Counted from the stretch's first letter, positions 1-9,050 are shown. The stretch: 29,324 bases of DNA from Deltaproteobacteria bacterium (GCA_013286765.1 JABDFB010000019.1:1-29324); one strand, 5' to 3'. Program-made: numbers and translations. Notes: generated by a model from the sequence alone, not told the origin.

Positions 1-1
1 T

Positions 2-436
2 TTCATTAGCCAATTGATTTCAAAACTAAACCAGCAGTCGGACCTCCACAGTCTCGCCCAAAGGCTAGAGGGAGCAAAAGCCTTAATTCGTGCTTACATC
101 GATCTGGGAGCGCCGGAAGTCTTTAGCAAATATGATTTCCTCAGTGGCATGTTAAAGGGGAATTCTGGTTTGTATGACTTAGAGCTTCTTAAAAGGGCGC
201 TCAATTCCGATGTGTCAGTTGAGGCGTTCCCAAAAATAAAAGATGAAATCATGCGAAGAATATCCATTTTAGAAGAAGATGACCCTAACGCGCCCAAAAT
301 AGATTTTGGCCAACCACTAGTGAACAGCATGATGAGCAGGCTACGCGCCGCTAGACAACAGCATCTTGAACAGCTACCCAAAACGCCGATTGCGGAAGCG
401 CTAACAAATTTATTGTCGGATTTGAATAAACTATAG
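2..436 (+). CDS. Hypothetical protein, 5' end probably outside the window
   Basis: The reading frame is open to the left edge with no stop, and the first possible start inside the window is a TTG at 14 without a visible Shine-Dalgarno sequence, so I treat the gene as partial at its N-terminus. The visible part (about 145 residues) is soluble and predicted to be mostly helical, with no signal peptide, no membrane segment and no motif I recognise. It ends in a hydrophobic, leucine-rich helix before the TAG at 434. It converges with the FadL-like gene, from which it is separated by 176 bp containing two GC-rich hairpins. I cannot assign a function; it may be the tail of a larger protein. Confidence 0.55.
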   Translation, partial: FISQLISKLNQQSDLHSLAQRLEGAKALIRAYIDLGAPEVFSKYDFLSGMLKGNSGLYDLELLKRALNSDVSVEAFPKIKDEIMRRISILEEDDPNAPKIDFGQPLVNSMMSRLRAARQQHLEQLPKTPIAEALTNLLSDLNKL

Positions 437-552
437 ATTGAGGGGAATAAGCTTAGAGAAGTAGAGGAAACCAGGCCGAAACTTTTCGAGCGAGTCGTCT
501 AATCAAGATGTACTTTGTCTACAACCTGATTTCCTCTAGTGTGGCCACGACA

Positions 553-597
553 CGGGCTTTGTTTTCCACTCAGCCCGGGGACTATGGCCGTAGTCCC
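553..597 (-). terminator. Two adjacent GC-rich hairpins between convergent genes, possible terminator
   Basis: Two inverted repeats lie back to back. CGGGCT (553-558) pairs with AGCCCG (572-577), and GGGACTA (578-584) pairs perfectly with TAGTCCC (591-597) around a 6-nt loop. The second hairpin begins 15 nt past the stop of the FadL-like gene on the - strand. Neither strand has a clear U-tract after the stem, so this is not a textbook intrinsic terminator; it could stop transcription from either side or protect 3' ends. Confidence 0.35.
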
Positions 598-612
598 TAA
601 GGAGACAATCGA

Positions 613-1944
613 TTAAAACGTTCCGAAGGCGTACGTCACACCAACGTGAGCCGCGTAAGCCATGTCCTTATAATTTCCTGCAGCAACTGATCCTCCGGCG
701 GGAGCATCAGTTGAAGCAACAGTAGCGGAAATCCAGGTTAGCTCAAGCGCTCCATCAATAGATAGATTTGGAATGATCGTTGATCCCGCACCTAGGAAAA
801 CGGAATGTGCTGGACCAGGCGCCGCAAAAGTCGACAATGGGATATCATTAGCCGTTACTTGGGAAGTAAAAACATACCCACCGCGGAGCACGACATTTTC
901 AAGAAGCTTATATTCGGTACCTAAGCGTATATTGCTTTGGTTTTTCCAATTTAAGGTAACCGAAGAAAGGGGGGTAACTCCTACGGGAGTGGGTAGCGTT
1001 AAGCTCCCACTAACGAAGAGTTGGTTGAGTCTATGATACTCTGTAAAATCATACTGTGCTAACACTCTCCAAGTCTTTTCAAAAATATCAAAATATCCAC
1101 CAATTGAAAGCTGCTGAGGAAGTGTTGCACCTATGGCAGCGGTCGTCGTACTGCCATTATATGGCGCAAGTGCGGTTGCGCTCGTAGTTGGCGGCGAAGT
1201 GGGAAGAGTCAGTAATTGGGCTGTAGCATTTACGTTATTTGCCACAAAATCTATTGCTGATCTCCAATTTGCGCCAATACCCCATCTGGAATCGCGCGGT
1301 GCATATTGTAGACCTACCCGGAATCCATTATATCGAGTTGCGCTAGCACCAGTGAAAGTAGAATAGGCTGTTGCAGTAGCAGCCCCAACAGGACTACCTT
1401 GAAAAGCAAGATCTGCCTTCACAAACAAGGCTCTCCAAGCCAAACCGATTCTAAGGCCGTCGAGGACCTCATATCCGCCACCAACTGAAAATTCTGTTAG
1501 TCCAATGTCGGATTTCAATTGTGCTGATGGCAAAACAGGAGCAAGGGCGATTCCATCAAATACAACCTTAGATCCACCTGCAGCATAGTAACCAACTCCG
1601 ATCCCCAATTGAGGAGTGAGACCATAGCTCACCAGAGCTGCTGCAGGAGGCGAAAAATTTGTGTTGGATGAGGTGGTTGGAAGAGTTTGTCCAAGAGCAG
1701 CGATAGGTGCTTGAAATTTACTAAACGTCGGAGAAAAGTTAATACTCGCTGCTAATCCGGTTGTTCCACCAAGACCTGCGGGGTTGAAGTAGAGTGCTTC
1801 TGGACCACCAACAGAACTTGTTACTGCGCCTGCGACGCCGGCGTTTCGGCCGGACCACAGAACACTTTTTTCGAGACCTGATGCAAATGCGTAAGATTGG
1901 CCAACTAATGATAAAGTTAGCGCGTAAGGTAAGATTTTTTTCAT
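613..1944 (-). CDS. FadL/OmpP1/TodX-family outer-membrane transport protein
   Basis: This is probably a 443-residue outer-membrane beta-barrel for uptake of hydrophobic molecules such as fatty acids. I chose the ATG at 1944: it is preceded by AGAGGAA at suitable spacing and begins a typical signal peptide (MKKILPYALTLSLVGQSYAFA, cleavage near residue 21). The longer frame from 2031 would put a non-signal stretch in front. Just after the signal come the features usual for this family: an N-terminal segment, then YFNPAGLGG (the NPAGLA-like hatch motif), then alternating beta-strands to the end. The chain ends in phenylalanine (YAFGTF), the expected C-terminal signal for BAM-mediated insertion. 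The barrel is rich in Ala/Thr/Ser loops. A promoter candidate and a long leader lie upstream. The substrate cannot be read from the sequence. Confidence 0.85.
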   Translation of the reverse strand: MKKILPYALTLSLVGQSYAFASGLEKSVLWSGRNAGVAGAVTSSVGGPEALYFNPAGLGGTTGLAASINFSPTFSKFQAPIAALGQTLPTTSSNTNFSPPAAALVSYGLTPQLGIGVGYYAAGGSKVVFDGIALAPVLPSAQLKSDIGLTEFSVGGGYEVLDGLRIGLAWRALFVKADLAFQGSPVGAATATAYSTFTGASATRYNGFRVGLQYAPRDSRWGIGANWRSAIDFVANNVNATAQLLTLPTSPPTTSATALAPYNGSTTTAAIGATLPQQLSIGGYFDIFEKTWRVLAQYDFTEYHRLNQLFVSGSLTLPTPVGVTPLSSVTLNWKNQSNIRLGTEYKLLENVVLRGGYVFTSQVTANDIPLSTFAAPGPAHSVFLGAGSTIIPNLSIDGALELTWISATVASTDAPAGGSVAAGNYKDMAYAAHVGVTYAFGTF

Positions 1945-2108
1945 TCTAGTAGTTCCTCTTTCAGCAAACATAAAAATTGCCCCCTCGTATGATAACGGAG
2001 GAGAACTCTCCCAGTTCCTACAAAAATGCAATTAAAATGTTTGATAAATGGACTGACTTAAGCTTGATTTGATCTGTTCACTAATTTTGTGTGGATCTTA
2101 TTTTATAT
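1945..2108 (-). other. Long 5' leader of the FadL-like gene
   Basis: If the promoter at 2115-2144 is used, the FadL-like mRNA has an untranslated leader of about 160 nt. It is AT-rich, with a short GAACT/AGTTC hairpin near 2005-2020 and the AGAGGAA ribosome site before the ATG. I recognise no known riboswitch class. The gap 1945-2282 holds this leader, the promoter and the hairpin of the upstream gene, and nothing else I can support. Confidence 0.3.
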
Positions 2109-2114
2109 CTGAAC

Positions 2115-2144
2115 ATTAAATAGAAAAATGGGACGGCATGTCAA
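2115..2144 (-). promoter_or_regulatory. Sigma-70-type promoter candidate for the FadL-like gene
   Basis: Reading the - strand, TTGACA (2139-2144, perfect -35) is followed after 18 bp by TTTAAT (2115-2120, five of six matches to TATAAT). Transcription would start near 2108. Confidence 0.5.
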
Positions 2145-2228
2145 TAACCGTCAAAAAATCTACGTTTCTGAACTCTAGTTAACATAATATTCATTATCAG
2201 ACCTTTAAATTTACGCTCGATCTTAAAT

Positions 2229-2267
2229 CCGTGCTGCCGCGTTACTTTTGTACTGGCGACAGCACGG
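2229..2267 (-). terminator. Hairpin downstream of the RCC1-repeat gene
   Basis: CCGTGCTG (2229-2236) pairs perfectly with CAGCACGG (2260-2267), extended inside by three more pairs after a one-base mismatch. It lies 16 nt past the stop of the RCC1-repeat gene. The following bases on the - strand are ATTTAAG rather than a U-run, so termination is plausible but not certain. Confidence 0.45.
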
Positions 2268-2282
2268 AAGCTTTGGTGAGCT

Positions 2283-3335
2283 CTAATAACTTGGGGATCG
2301 GCTATGATCGTGATCAAAATGTCCGTGATATGGATGTGATAAATGATCTTCAGCTTCACTTCGGGGATGCCAGCTATCCAAACATCTCATTTCGCCGTTA
2401 TATTCCATGGCGCAAGTACGTGGACCGTCGAGGGCAATGTTCGTGAATCTGCCTTCCATAGGTTCCGCAACTTCATTGTTTTCGTGGTTACCCGTGCACA
2501 GCAATTTTCCTTCTGAGCTGAGAGCGCAGATATGACAATCTGCTACTGCAATCGATACTATACGGTGTTTATCACCATGACCAAAGCGTCTTTCGATCAA
2601 GTCAAAAATTCCCTTGCCATCTTGCATTTGAGCTGAATTTCTTCCGACAGCACAGATGACTTTGCCATCTGCTTTAAGACCACAAGTTTGTTTTTCACTA
2701 GTTGCCATTTTGATGAACGGGCCGTGGATAGTATTAACATCAGTCATAGAATCCGTGTAGAACTCCGTTCGGTAGCCCCAGCATTCAATGTCTCCTGAAA
2801 GAGTCAGACCACAAGTATGCCAAATTCCTGCGGTGATCTCTCTATAGAACTTTGTAGGGCGGTCTTGGCTCTGCTGAAAGAAATTATCACCCCAACATTT
2901 AATCTTTCCACCATGGGTTAGACCACAGGTATGTTTTCCTCCGACCGCCAAAGCCGCGAACGAATCTGTTTGTTGCTCGGATTGCCTAGCAGCATTGTCA
3001 CCCCAACAGTGAACTTTTCCAGTTTGATATAATGCGCAGGCGTGTTTTAGGCCGACGCCAACGGAAATAAAGGGGCCCTTGATGTCATCAATAACTGCTT
3101 CATGTTCCGTGCACTTTACATCACTGTTACTATCGATATAACAGGTTCTTTCGCCATAGGTGTCTAAAGGCCTGTTGCTGCTGCTAAAGTCAACATCGCG
3201 ATAGACCTTCTTTTCAGGATAAAGGTAGTTAATAAGCTTTCCAAAAGGTGATTCTGCGCGGCTCAACTCGGCTTGAAACGTTAATCCGTAAAACGATAGA
3301 ATAGAAACGTAAAGTAGCAGGGTCTTAGCTTTCAT
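2283..3335 (-). CDS. Exported RCC1-repeat beta-propeller protein with seven cysteine pairs
   Basis: This 350-residue protein has an N-terminal signal peptide (hydrophobic residues 5-20, likely cleavage at about 22-28) and seven repeats of the RCC1 type. The clearest read HACALYQTGKVHCWGDN, HTCGLTHGGKIKCWGDN and HTCGLTLSGDIECWG. Every repeat carries two cysteines exactly ten residues apart: 65/75, 100/110, 137/147, 175/185, 218/228, 270/280 and 308/318. Seven blades fit a closed seven-bladed propeller, and the cysteine pairs fit one disulfide per blade in the oxidising periplasm or outside the cell. The last 28 residues are rich in histidine (323, 331, 334, 337, 339, 342, 344) and may bind metal. 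AAAGGAA lies about 10 nt before the ATG. It is probably transcribed alone. The binding partner is unknown. Confidence 0.8.
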   Translation of the reverse strand: MKAKTLLLYVSILSFYGLTFQAELSRAESPFGKLINYLYPEKKVYRDVDFSSSNRPLDTYGERTCYIDSNSDVKCTEHEAVIDDIKGPFISVGVGLKHACALYQTGKVHCWGDNAARQSEQQTDSFAALAVGGKHTCGLTHGGKIKCWGDNFFQQSQDRPTKFYREITAGIWHTCGLTLSGDIECWGYRTEFYTDSMTDVNTIHGPFIKMATSEKQTCGLKADGKVICAVGRNSAQMQDGKGIFDLIERRFGHGDKHRIVSIAVADCHICALSSEGKLLCTGNHENNEVAEPMEGRFTNIALDGPRTCAMEYNGEMRCLDSWHPRSEAEDHLSHPYHGHFDHDHSRSPSY

Positions 3336-3392
3336 AAATCGCGATTCCTTTAATGGGTACTGGTATGTACTACACGGTATAATTTACACAGG

Positions 3393-3402
3393 GTGTTAAC
3401 AC
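3393..3402. promoter_or_regulatory. 10-bp perfect palindrome upstream of the RCC1-repeat gene
   Basis: GTGTTAACAC is a perfect palindrome 58 bp upstream of the RCC1-repeat ATG, in a 179-bp gap. It could be a small operator; a palindrome of this size can also arise by chance. Confidence 0.2.
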
Positions 3403-3485
3403 GTCTTAATAGATCCGTTCAACAGAGATTTTCATTTTGTTTAGGATCTGGATTTTAGGTAGGAAAAAAGATAAAGATTTAGTTC

Positions 3486-3499
3486 AAGGATATCCGAAG
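3486..3499 (+). repeat. Intergenic motif copy A (GGATATCCGAA)
   Basis: First of four same-orientation copies of GGATATNCGAA. It lies 16 nt past the stop of tgt and about 150 bp upstream of the RCC1-repeat gene. Flank: TTCAAGGATATCCGAAG. Confidence 0.55.
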
Positions 3500-3514
3500 T
3501 AATGATTCAGAAGA

Positions 3515-5668
<2,154 letters not shown>

Positions 5669-5753
5669 TTAACATAGGTTTTAGCCTTGTCCAGATGTCA
5701 TAGTTGAGTACCTTTTTTCTTTGTTTTGGTTTTTTGAAGCGAGAGTACCGCTA

Positions 5754-5767
5754 AAGGATATGCGAAG
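5754..5767 (+). repeat. Intergenic motif copy B (GGATATGCGAA)
   Basis: Second copy of GGATATNCGAA, in the divergent gap between tgt and vapB, 95 bp from the tgt start and 42 bp from the vapB start. Its left flank ACCGCTAAAGGATAT almost matches that of copy D (ACCGCTTAAGGATAT). Confidence 0.6.
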
Positions 5768-5796
5768 TTTAGATTTTCTTTCTTTGTGTTCTGTGG

Positions 5797-5802
5797 TACA
5801 CT
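5797..5802 (+). promoter_or_regulatory. Candidate -10 element of vapBC implying a leaderless mRNA
   Basis: TACACT ends 6 bp before the vapB ATG, with only a poor T-rich -35 region (about 5774-5779). No Shine-Dalgarno sequence precedes the ATG. If TACACT is the -10 box, transcription would begin at or next to the A of the start codon. Confidence 0.35.
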
Positions 5803-5808
5803 ATACAC

Positions 5809-6060
5809 ATGAAACGTACAAATCTTGTGTTAGACGAAGCTCTTCTTGAAGCTGCCGTTTCACTGCTTGGGGTGAAAACATACTCTGCAGCCGTAAACAA
5901 GGCTCTAGAAGAGGCAATTAAAGTAGCAAAAGTTAGGCGACTTTCACAATTTATCGGAAAATCTGTGTGGGAAGGAACTTTATCTGAAATGAGAGAAGAT
6001 GTTATCCCTCAAAAAGAAAAAAGATCCTCTCGTAGATCTAACAGAAAAACAGATGAATGA
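5809..6060 (+). CDS. vapB: VapB-family antitoxin
   Basis: An 83-residue antitoxin of a type II toxin-antitoxin pair. The N-terminal half (MKRTNLVLDEALLEAA... KTYSAAVNKALEEAI) matches the VapB antitoxin family (PF09957-like): a beta-strand followed by two helices that dimerise and bind the operon's own promoter. The charged C-terminal tail would wrap the VapC toxin. The gene is divergent from tgt and 15 bp upstream of vapC, so the two are surely co-transcribed, with autorepression expected from the family. It lacks a ribosome binding site and may be translated from a leaderless transcript. Confidence 0.88.
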   Translation: MKRTNLVLDEALLEAAVSLLGVKTYSAAVNKALEEAIKVAKVRRLSQFIGKSVWEGTLSEMREDVIPQKEKRSSRRSNRKTDE

Positions 6061-6075
6061 AAGTAGCGTGCTAAA

Positions 6076-6471
6076 ATGATTCTCGCAGATACATCTGTAT
6101 GGGTTGATTTTCTTGGGAAAAATCGCCTATTCAAAATACAAGAAGATCAGCTTCTATCACTGACAATTTGTCCCCCAATATTGCAGGAAATTTTACAGGG
6201 AATTAGAAACGACACTATCTATTTCCACATCAAAGAAAGTCTCCTCAGTCTGCCCCGAATCGGAGATCCCGTTGAGCTCGAAGACTACGTATCAGCCGCA
6301 GAAATATACCGAATCGGCCGCCGTAAAGGATATACCATCCGTTCTTCGATTGATTGTTTGATTGCTGCCTTAGCAATTCGAGAAAAGGTCCCGATTTGGC
6401 ACAACGATCGAGATTACGACGCCATAGCGCGATTTACCGACCTTCGAATTCACATTCCAGCTTCCGCTTAA
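6076..6471 (+). CDS. vapC: VapC-family PIN-domain ribonuclease toxin
   Basis: A 131-residue PIN-domain endoribonuclease, the usual length for VapC. The acidic metal-binding residues are in place: D5 in MILADTSVWVDFL, E38 in LQEILQG, D93 in SIDCLIA, and the HNDRDYDAIA motif near 109-118. Family members cleave tRNA or rRNA when the antitoxin is degraded; the target of this one cannot be read from sequence. It follows vapB by 15 bp, has no strong ribosome site and is probably translated by coupling. Copies B and C of the intergenic motif flank the vapBC module on both sides in the same orientation, which may mark its insertion or simply reflect the density of that motif here. Confidence 0.92.
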   Translation: MILADTSVWVDFLGKNRLFKIQEDQLLSLTICPPILQEILQGIRNDTIYFHIKESLLSLPRIGDPVELEDYVSAAEIYRIGRRKGYTIRSSIDCLIAALAIREKVPIWHNDRDYDAIARFTDLRIHIPASA

Positions 6472-6485
6472 AAAAGCGTTGTGCT

Positions 6486-6499
6486 GGTGGATATACGAA
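6486..6499 (+). repeat. Intergenic motif copy C (GGATATACGAA)
   Basis: Third copy of GGATATNCGAA, between the convergent ends of vapC and the exported methyltransferase. The core (6489-6499) is exact; its left flank (GTGCTGGT) is the most diverged of the four. Confidence 0.5.
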
Positions 6500-6544
6500 C
6501 CTATAGAAGACAAATTAGCTTAAGATAAAAATATACAATCTATT

Positions 6545-7687
6545 CTATTTTCGCTTTTTCTGCGCGACGTAAAACTGCTTCGGCATCTTTTCAGGATTCA
6601 GGATATTCTCTTTCCAGACCATCTTATCAACTCTGAATCCTGCTGATTGGAGCATATCTCGATCTACGAAGAGCGGAGTAAGGCCAGTTACTACTATCCA
6701 AGCGTTGGGAGGTAACTGAGAGAGAAGATTTGAGATTTTTTCGGATTCTTCTTCGTACAACACCTGAACACTGAGAAATCCGCTAGAAATAAATACAGTA
6801 TCGGGCGGGTATTTGGACAAATCTGCTCCAAACACATCTCCTTCGATAATATCTACTTCCTTTGGTAATTTTGCCCTGGCCGCTTCTAAAAGGCCTTTTG
6901 ACTGATCGATAAGAGTATATTTTGTAGGAGAGGTGGTGCGACTAGCAATCAGCCGCGCTAGCATATCGCCATTTCCTCCACCCAAATCAACAATATGAGA
7001 TATCCTCTTCTTAAGCTTGGTTTCTATGTTGGCAATTTCCTTCTCGATCAAAGAATAAACATTTTCTTGGTAATGATTATTGTTACTTTTCATTCCCATT
7101 ACTTGGTCCCAAGCGTACTTTGGTACAATCCGCATACTGTCTCGCATTCGCGGATGATTGATCATTTCCAAGTGGCCTTCGGGTAATTCCGCCAATACTT
7201 TAAAAAGCTCATTAGGAAAACTCCAATTATTTGGAGACGTGGCACTCAGAAATTCACTTTTTAGCGGATGAATTTTGAAATTATCCCAAACTACGTAGGG
7301 CACCGAAAATCCTGAATAATCGCCTTTTCCGGCACTAAAGGCTATTTCTGGCTTACTATCAGTGCCATAAACAAAATAAGTGAGAGAATACTTAATCTCT
7401 TCAAAACTAGTCTCCTGGGTAGCCAAATTTATATCTGAATCATAAAGCGATTTTAGTTTTGAAATAATGGGGGCGACTATTGGTTCTTCCGATGCAGAAA
7501 CTACGTCTGTAAAGGCTACGTCAGCCTGGGACAATGGGCACTGATCAAAGGTTATAGACGGTTCAGCATTAGGGCAACTTTGATCCTTATTTTCAGTTAC
7601 CACTCCACCAGCGAAAACTGTGGTCCGAACAAGTAAACCTGAAAACATCACAATAATCGCAAAAATAGGACTTCCAAAGTTTTTCAT
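6545..7687 (-). CDS. Class I SAM-dependent methyltransferase-like protein with an N-terminal signal peptide
   Basis: From the ATG at 7687 (GGAG seven bases upstream) the protein has 380 residues. Residues 1-26 look like a cleavable Sec signal (MKNFGSPIFAIIVMFSGLLV, then TTVFA). An unrecognised domain follows to about 220, with two cysteines near 38 and 50. The C-terminal part is a Rossmann methyltransferase: motif I VDLGGGNGD (about 233-241), the acidic end of strand 2 in TLIDQS, and GDVFGADL as motif III. A SAM enzyme outside the cytoplasm would be odd because SAM is not expected there; either the hydrophobic segment is a membrane anchor, the domain binds something else, or the true start is internal. 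Longer starts (ATG 7690, GTG 7705) are possible. It stands alone between motif copies C and D. Confidence 0.7.
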   Translation of the reverse strand: MKNFGSPIFAIIVMFSGLLVRTTVFAGGVVTENKDQSCPNAEPSITFDQCPLSQADVAFTDVVSASEEPIVAPIISKLKSLYDSDINLATQETSFEEIKYSLTYFVYGTDSKPEIAFSAGKGDYSGFSVPYVVWDNFKIHPLKSEFLSATSPNNWSFPNELFKVLAELPEGHLEMINHPRMRDSMRIVPKYAWDQVMGMKSNNNHYQENVYSLIEKEIANIETKLKKRISHIVDLGGGNGDMLARLIASRTTSPTKYTLIDQSKGLLEAARAKLPKEVDIIEGDVFGADLSKYPPDTVFISSGFLSVQVLYEEESEKISNLLSQLPPNAWIVVTGLTPLFVDRDMLQSAGFRVDKMVWKENILNPEKMPKQFYVAQKKRK

Positions 7688-7712
7688 CATAGATCTCCAA
7701 TGCACACTTGCT

Positions 7713-7742
7713 TCACGTACTTTGGAATAGTCTATAATTCAT
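7713..7742 (-). CDS. Possible 9-codon leader ORF upstream of the exported methyltransferase
   Basis: Reading the - strand, ATG at 7742 opens MNYRLFQST and ends in TGA at 7713, with GGAGG about 11 nt upstream inside the loop of the adjacent inverted repeat. It may be a leader peptide or chance; there is no codon-level evidence beyond the start and ribosome site. Confidence 0.15.
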   Translation of the reverse strand: MNYRLFQST

Positions 7743-7743
7743 A

Positions 7744-7772
7744 ATTCTGAAAACCTCCATTCTTTTCAGAAT
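7744..7772. promoter_or_regulatory. 10-bp perfect inverted repeat upstream of the exported methyltransferase
   Basis: ATTCTGAAAA (7744-7753) and TTTTCAGAAT (7763-7772) pair perfectly around a 9-nt loop. It lies between the end of the BamB-like gene and the start of the methyltransferase. On the - strand the loop carries GGAGG. It may be an AT-rich terminator of the yfgM-bamB unit or an operator. Confidence 0.4.
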
Positions 7773-7788
7773 AGAGCAGACACCGCTT

Positions 7789-7801
7789 AAGGATATACGA
7801 A
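7789..7801 (+). repeat. Intergenic motif copy D (GGATATACGAA)
   Basis: Fourth exact copy of GGATATNCGAA, 11 nt past the stop of the BamB-like gene and about 100 bp upstream of the exported methyltransferase. It shares the extended left flank ACCGCTNAA with copy B. Confidence 0.6.
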
Positions 7802-7811
7802 TCTGAAGCTT

Positions 7812-9050
7812 TTAAAACTCATACGGACTCGTCGAACCGTGGAGTCTCACTTTTCGCGGCGGTTTTGTAAGAGCGAAGGAATAGAGATTGCCCGCTGTCG
7901 AGAGTATATAGACCCGTTTCTTTTCGGGATCATAGGCGGGAGAACCGTAAAATCCGTTTCCATGACCAATGTGTAGGCGATAAACAGCGCGACCGGTATT
8001 CTTGTCTAGTGCATAAAAATATTGATAACTCGATCCAAAGATTACGTACTGATCGGTCACGACAAGTTGTGTAGGCACGCCTGAGTCCAGTTCGAATTTC
8101 CAGAGAACCTTTCCATTTTCCTTCGTCAGGGCGTAAACATTACCATCTGAAGAAGGTAGATAGATTCTAGGGCCATCGAGGGTGACTTCTTTGCCACTTC
8201 CGGCGTCGTATTTCCAGATAATATCCCCCCCTTGACGTTTCAGCGCGTAGAGAGCGCCGTCGTACGAAGGAAGATAGATGATACCTTCTTCGAGAATAGG
8301 ATGGGCATCGACATCCGTAAATTTTGCACCGTAGTGTAGTTTCTTCTCCCACTTGAGTGCGCCCTCTTCGAGAGACAGGCAGACCACAAACCCGTCACCG
8401 AGTCCTGCGATTACTTCGTTTCGATCCACCAGGGGCGCCGAAGCACCCATGATCGTTGCCATCGGAGCAGAACGCCTGCGATAGTGCCATAGCCATTTCC
8501 CCGTGCCGGCGTCAAATGCGTAGATGGTGTCGTCAGTAGTTGTAACTAGTACCCTACCCTGCGCAACCGTCGGAGCCGAAACAATCGGATTTTTTAATTC
8601 GTACTTCCAATTCACCCTGCCGTTTTCAAGATTGACAGAATAGAGATACCCGTCAGCGCCGCCAAAATAAACGGAACCCTGATCGACACTGAGTTCGCTG
8701 ATAACACCGCCCTTGATAGCCAGCTCCCAGCGCTTTTGACCGAGCCCAGGATAGATTGAGGTAAGACCGACGCTTTGATTTCCAAAAACCAGGGTGTTCT
8801 CGATAACCACCGGGTTCGAGAATTCCGTGCCATGATCCCCCATTTGGAATTCTTTATGAGTCGATATGGCCCACTCTCGAGTCATAATACGCGGATCGGG
8901 CCTCAAGTTCTTGTACTTCATAGGGCCGCCACAGCCAGCCACAAAAACCGCTACCAAAAATATTCCGAAAACTGAGCCCGCCGCCGAAAACCCAAAAGGG
9001 TTAAATCGAGCGAGAGTTTTCTTAAAGTTTCCCTTTAAGGATTTCCGCAT
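7812..9050 (-). CDS. bamB: BamB-like outer-membrane lipoprotein with PQQ-type beta-propeller repeats
   Basis: A 412-residue lipoprotein. From the ATG at 9050 a basic N-region leads to a hydrophobic stretch and a lipobox VAGC with the acylated cysteine at residue 40. The rest is a run of PQQ-like propeller repeats of the form YALDxxTGxxxW (for example IYAFDAGTGKWLWHY, LYALKRQGGDIIWKY, VYALTKENGKVLWKF). BamB is the scaffold lipoprotein of the BAM complex, which inserts beta-barrels into the outer membrane. The neighbours support this call: the upstream gene resembles yfgM and der lies nearby, as in the yfgM-bamB-der order of gammaproteobacteria. The start lies 29 nt inside the end of the yfgM-like gene, so the two are co-transcribed. 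Longer starts up to 9134 would bury the signal and are less likely. Other PQQ-propeller lipoproteins remain possible. Confidence 0.8.
   Translation of the reverse strand: MRKSLKGNFKKTLARFNPFGFSAAGSVFGIFLVAVFVAGCGGPMKYKNLRPDPRIMTREWAISTHKEFQMGDHGTEFSNPVVIENTLVFGNQSVGLTSIYPGLGQKRWELAIKGGVISELSVDQGSVYFGGADGYLYSVNLENGRVNWKYELKNPIVSAPTVAQGRVLVTTTDDTIYAFDAGTGKWLWHYRRRSAPMATIMGASAPLVDRNEVIAGLGDGFVVCLSLEEGALKWEKKLHYGAKFTDVDAHPILEEGIIYLPSYDGALYALKRQGGDIIWKYDAGSGKEVTLDGPRIYLPSSDGNVYALTKENGKVLWKFELDSGVPTQLVVTDQYVIFGSSYQYFYALDKNTGRAVYRLHIGHGNGFYGSPAYDPEKKRVYILSTAGNLYSFALTKPPRKVRLHGSTSPYEF

Noticed and set aside
1945..2031. N-terminal extension of the FadL-like protein
   Set aside because: The extension would precede a clean signal peptide, and the ribosome site fits the ATG at 1944.
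2141..2446. Short frames on both strands at the end of the RCC1-repeat gene
   Set aside because: They overlap the hairpin and the coding sequence of the RCC1-repeat gene, lack ribosome sites and have no recognisable protein features.
6463..6476. CGCTT/AAGCG stem at the vapC stop
   Set aside because: Five pairs, no following T-run, and part of the stem is coding; not a convincing terminator.
9036..9050. AAGGATTTCCGCA as a further copy of the intergenic motif
   Set aside because: It lies in coding sequence shared by the YfgM-like and BamB-like genes and differs from GGATATNCGAA at several fixed positions.
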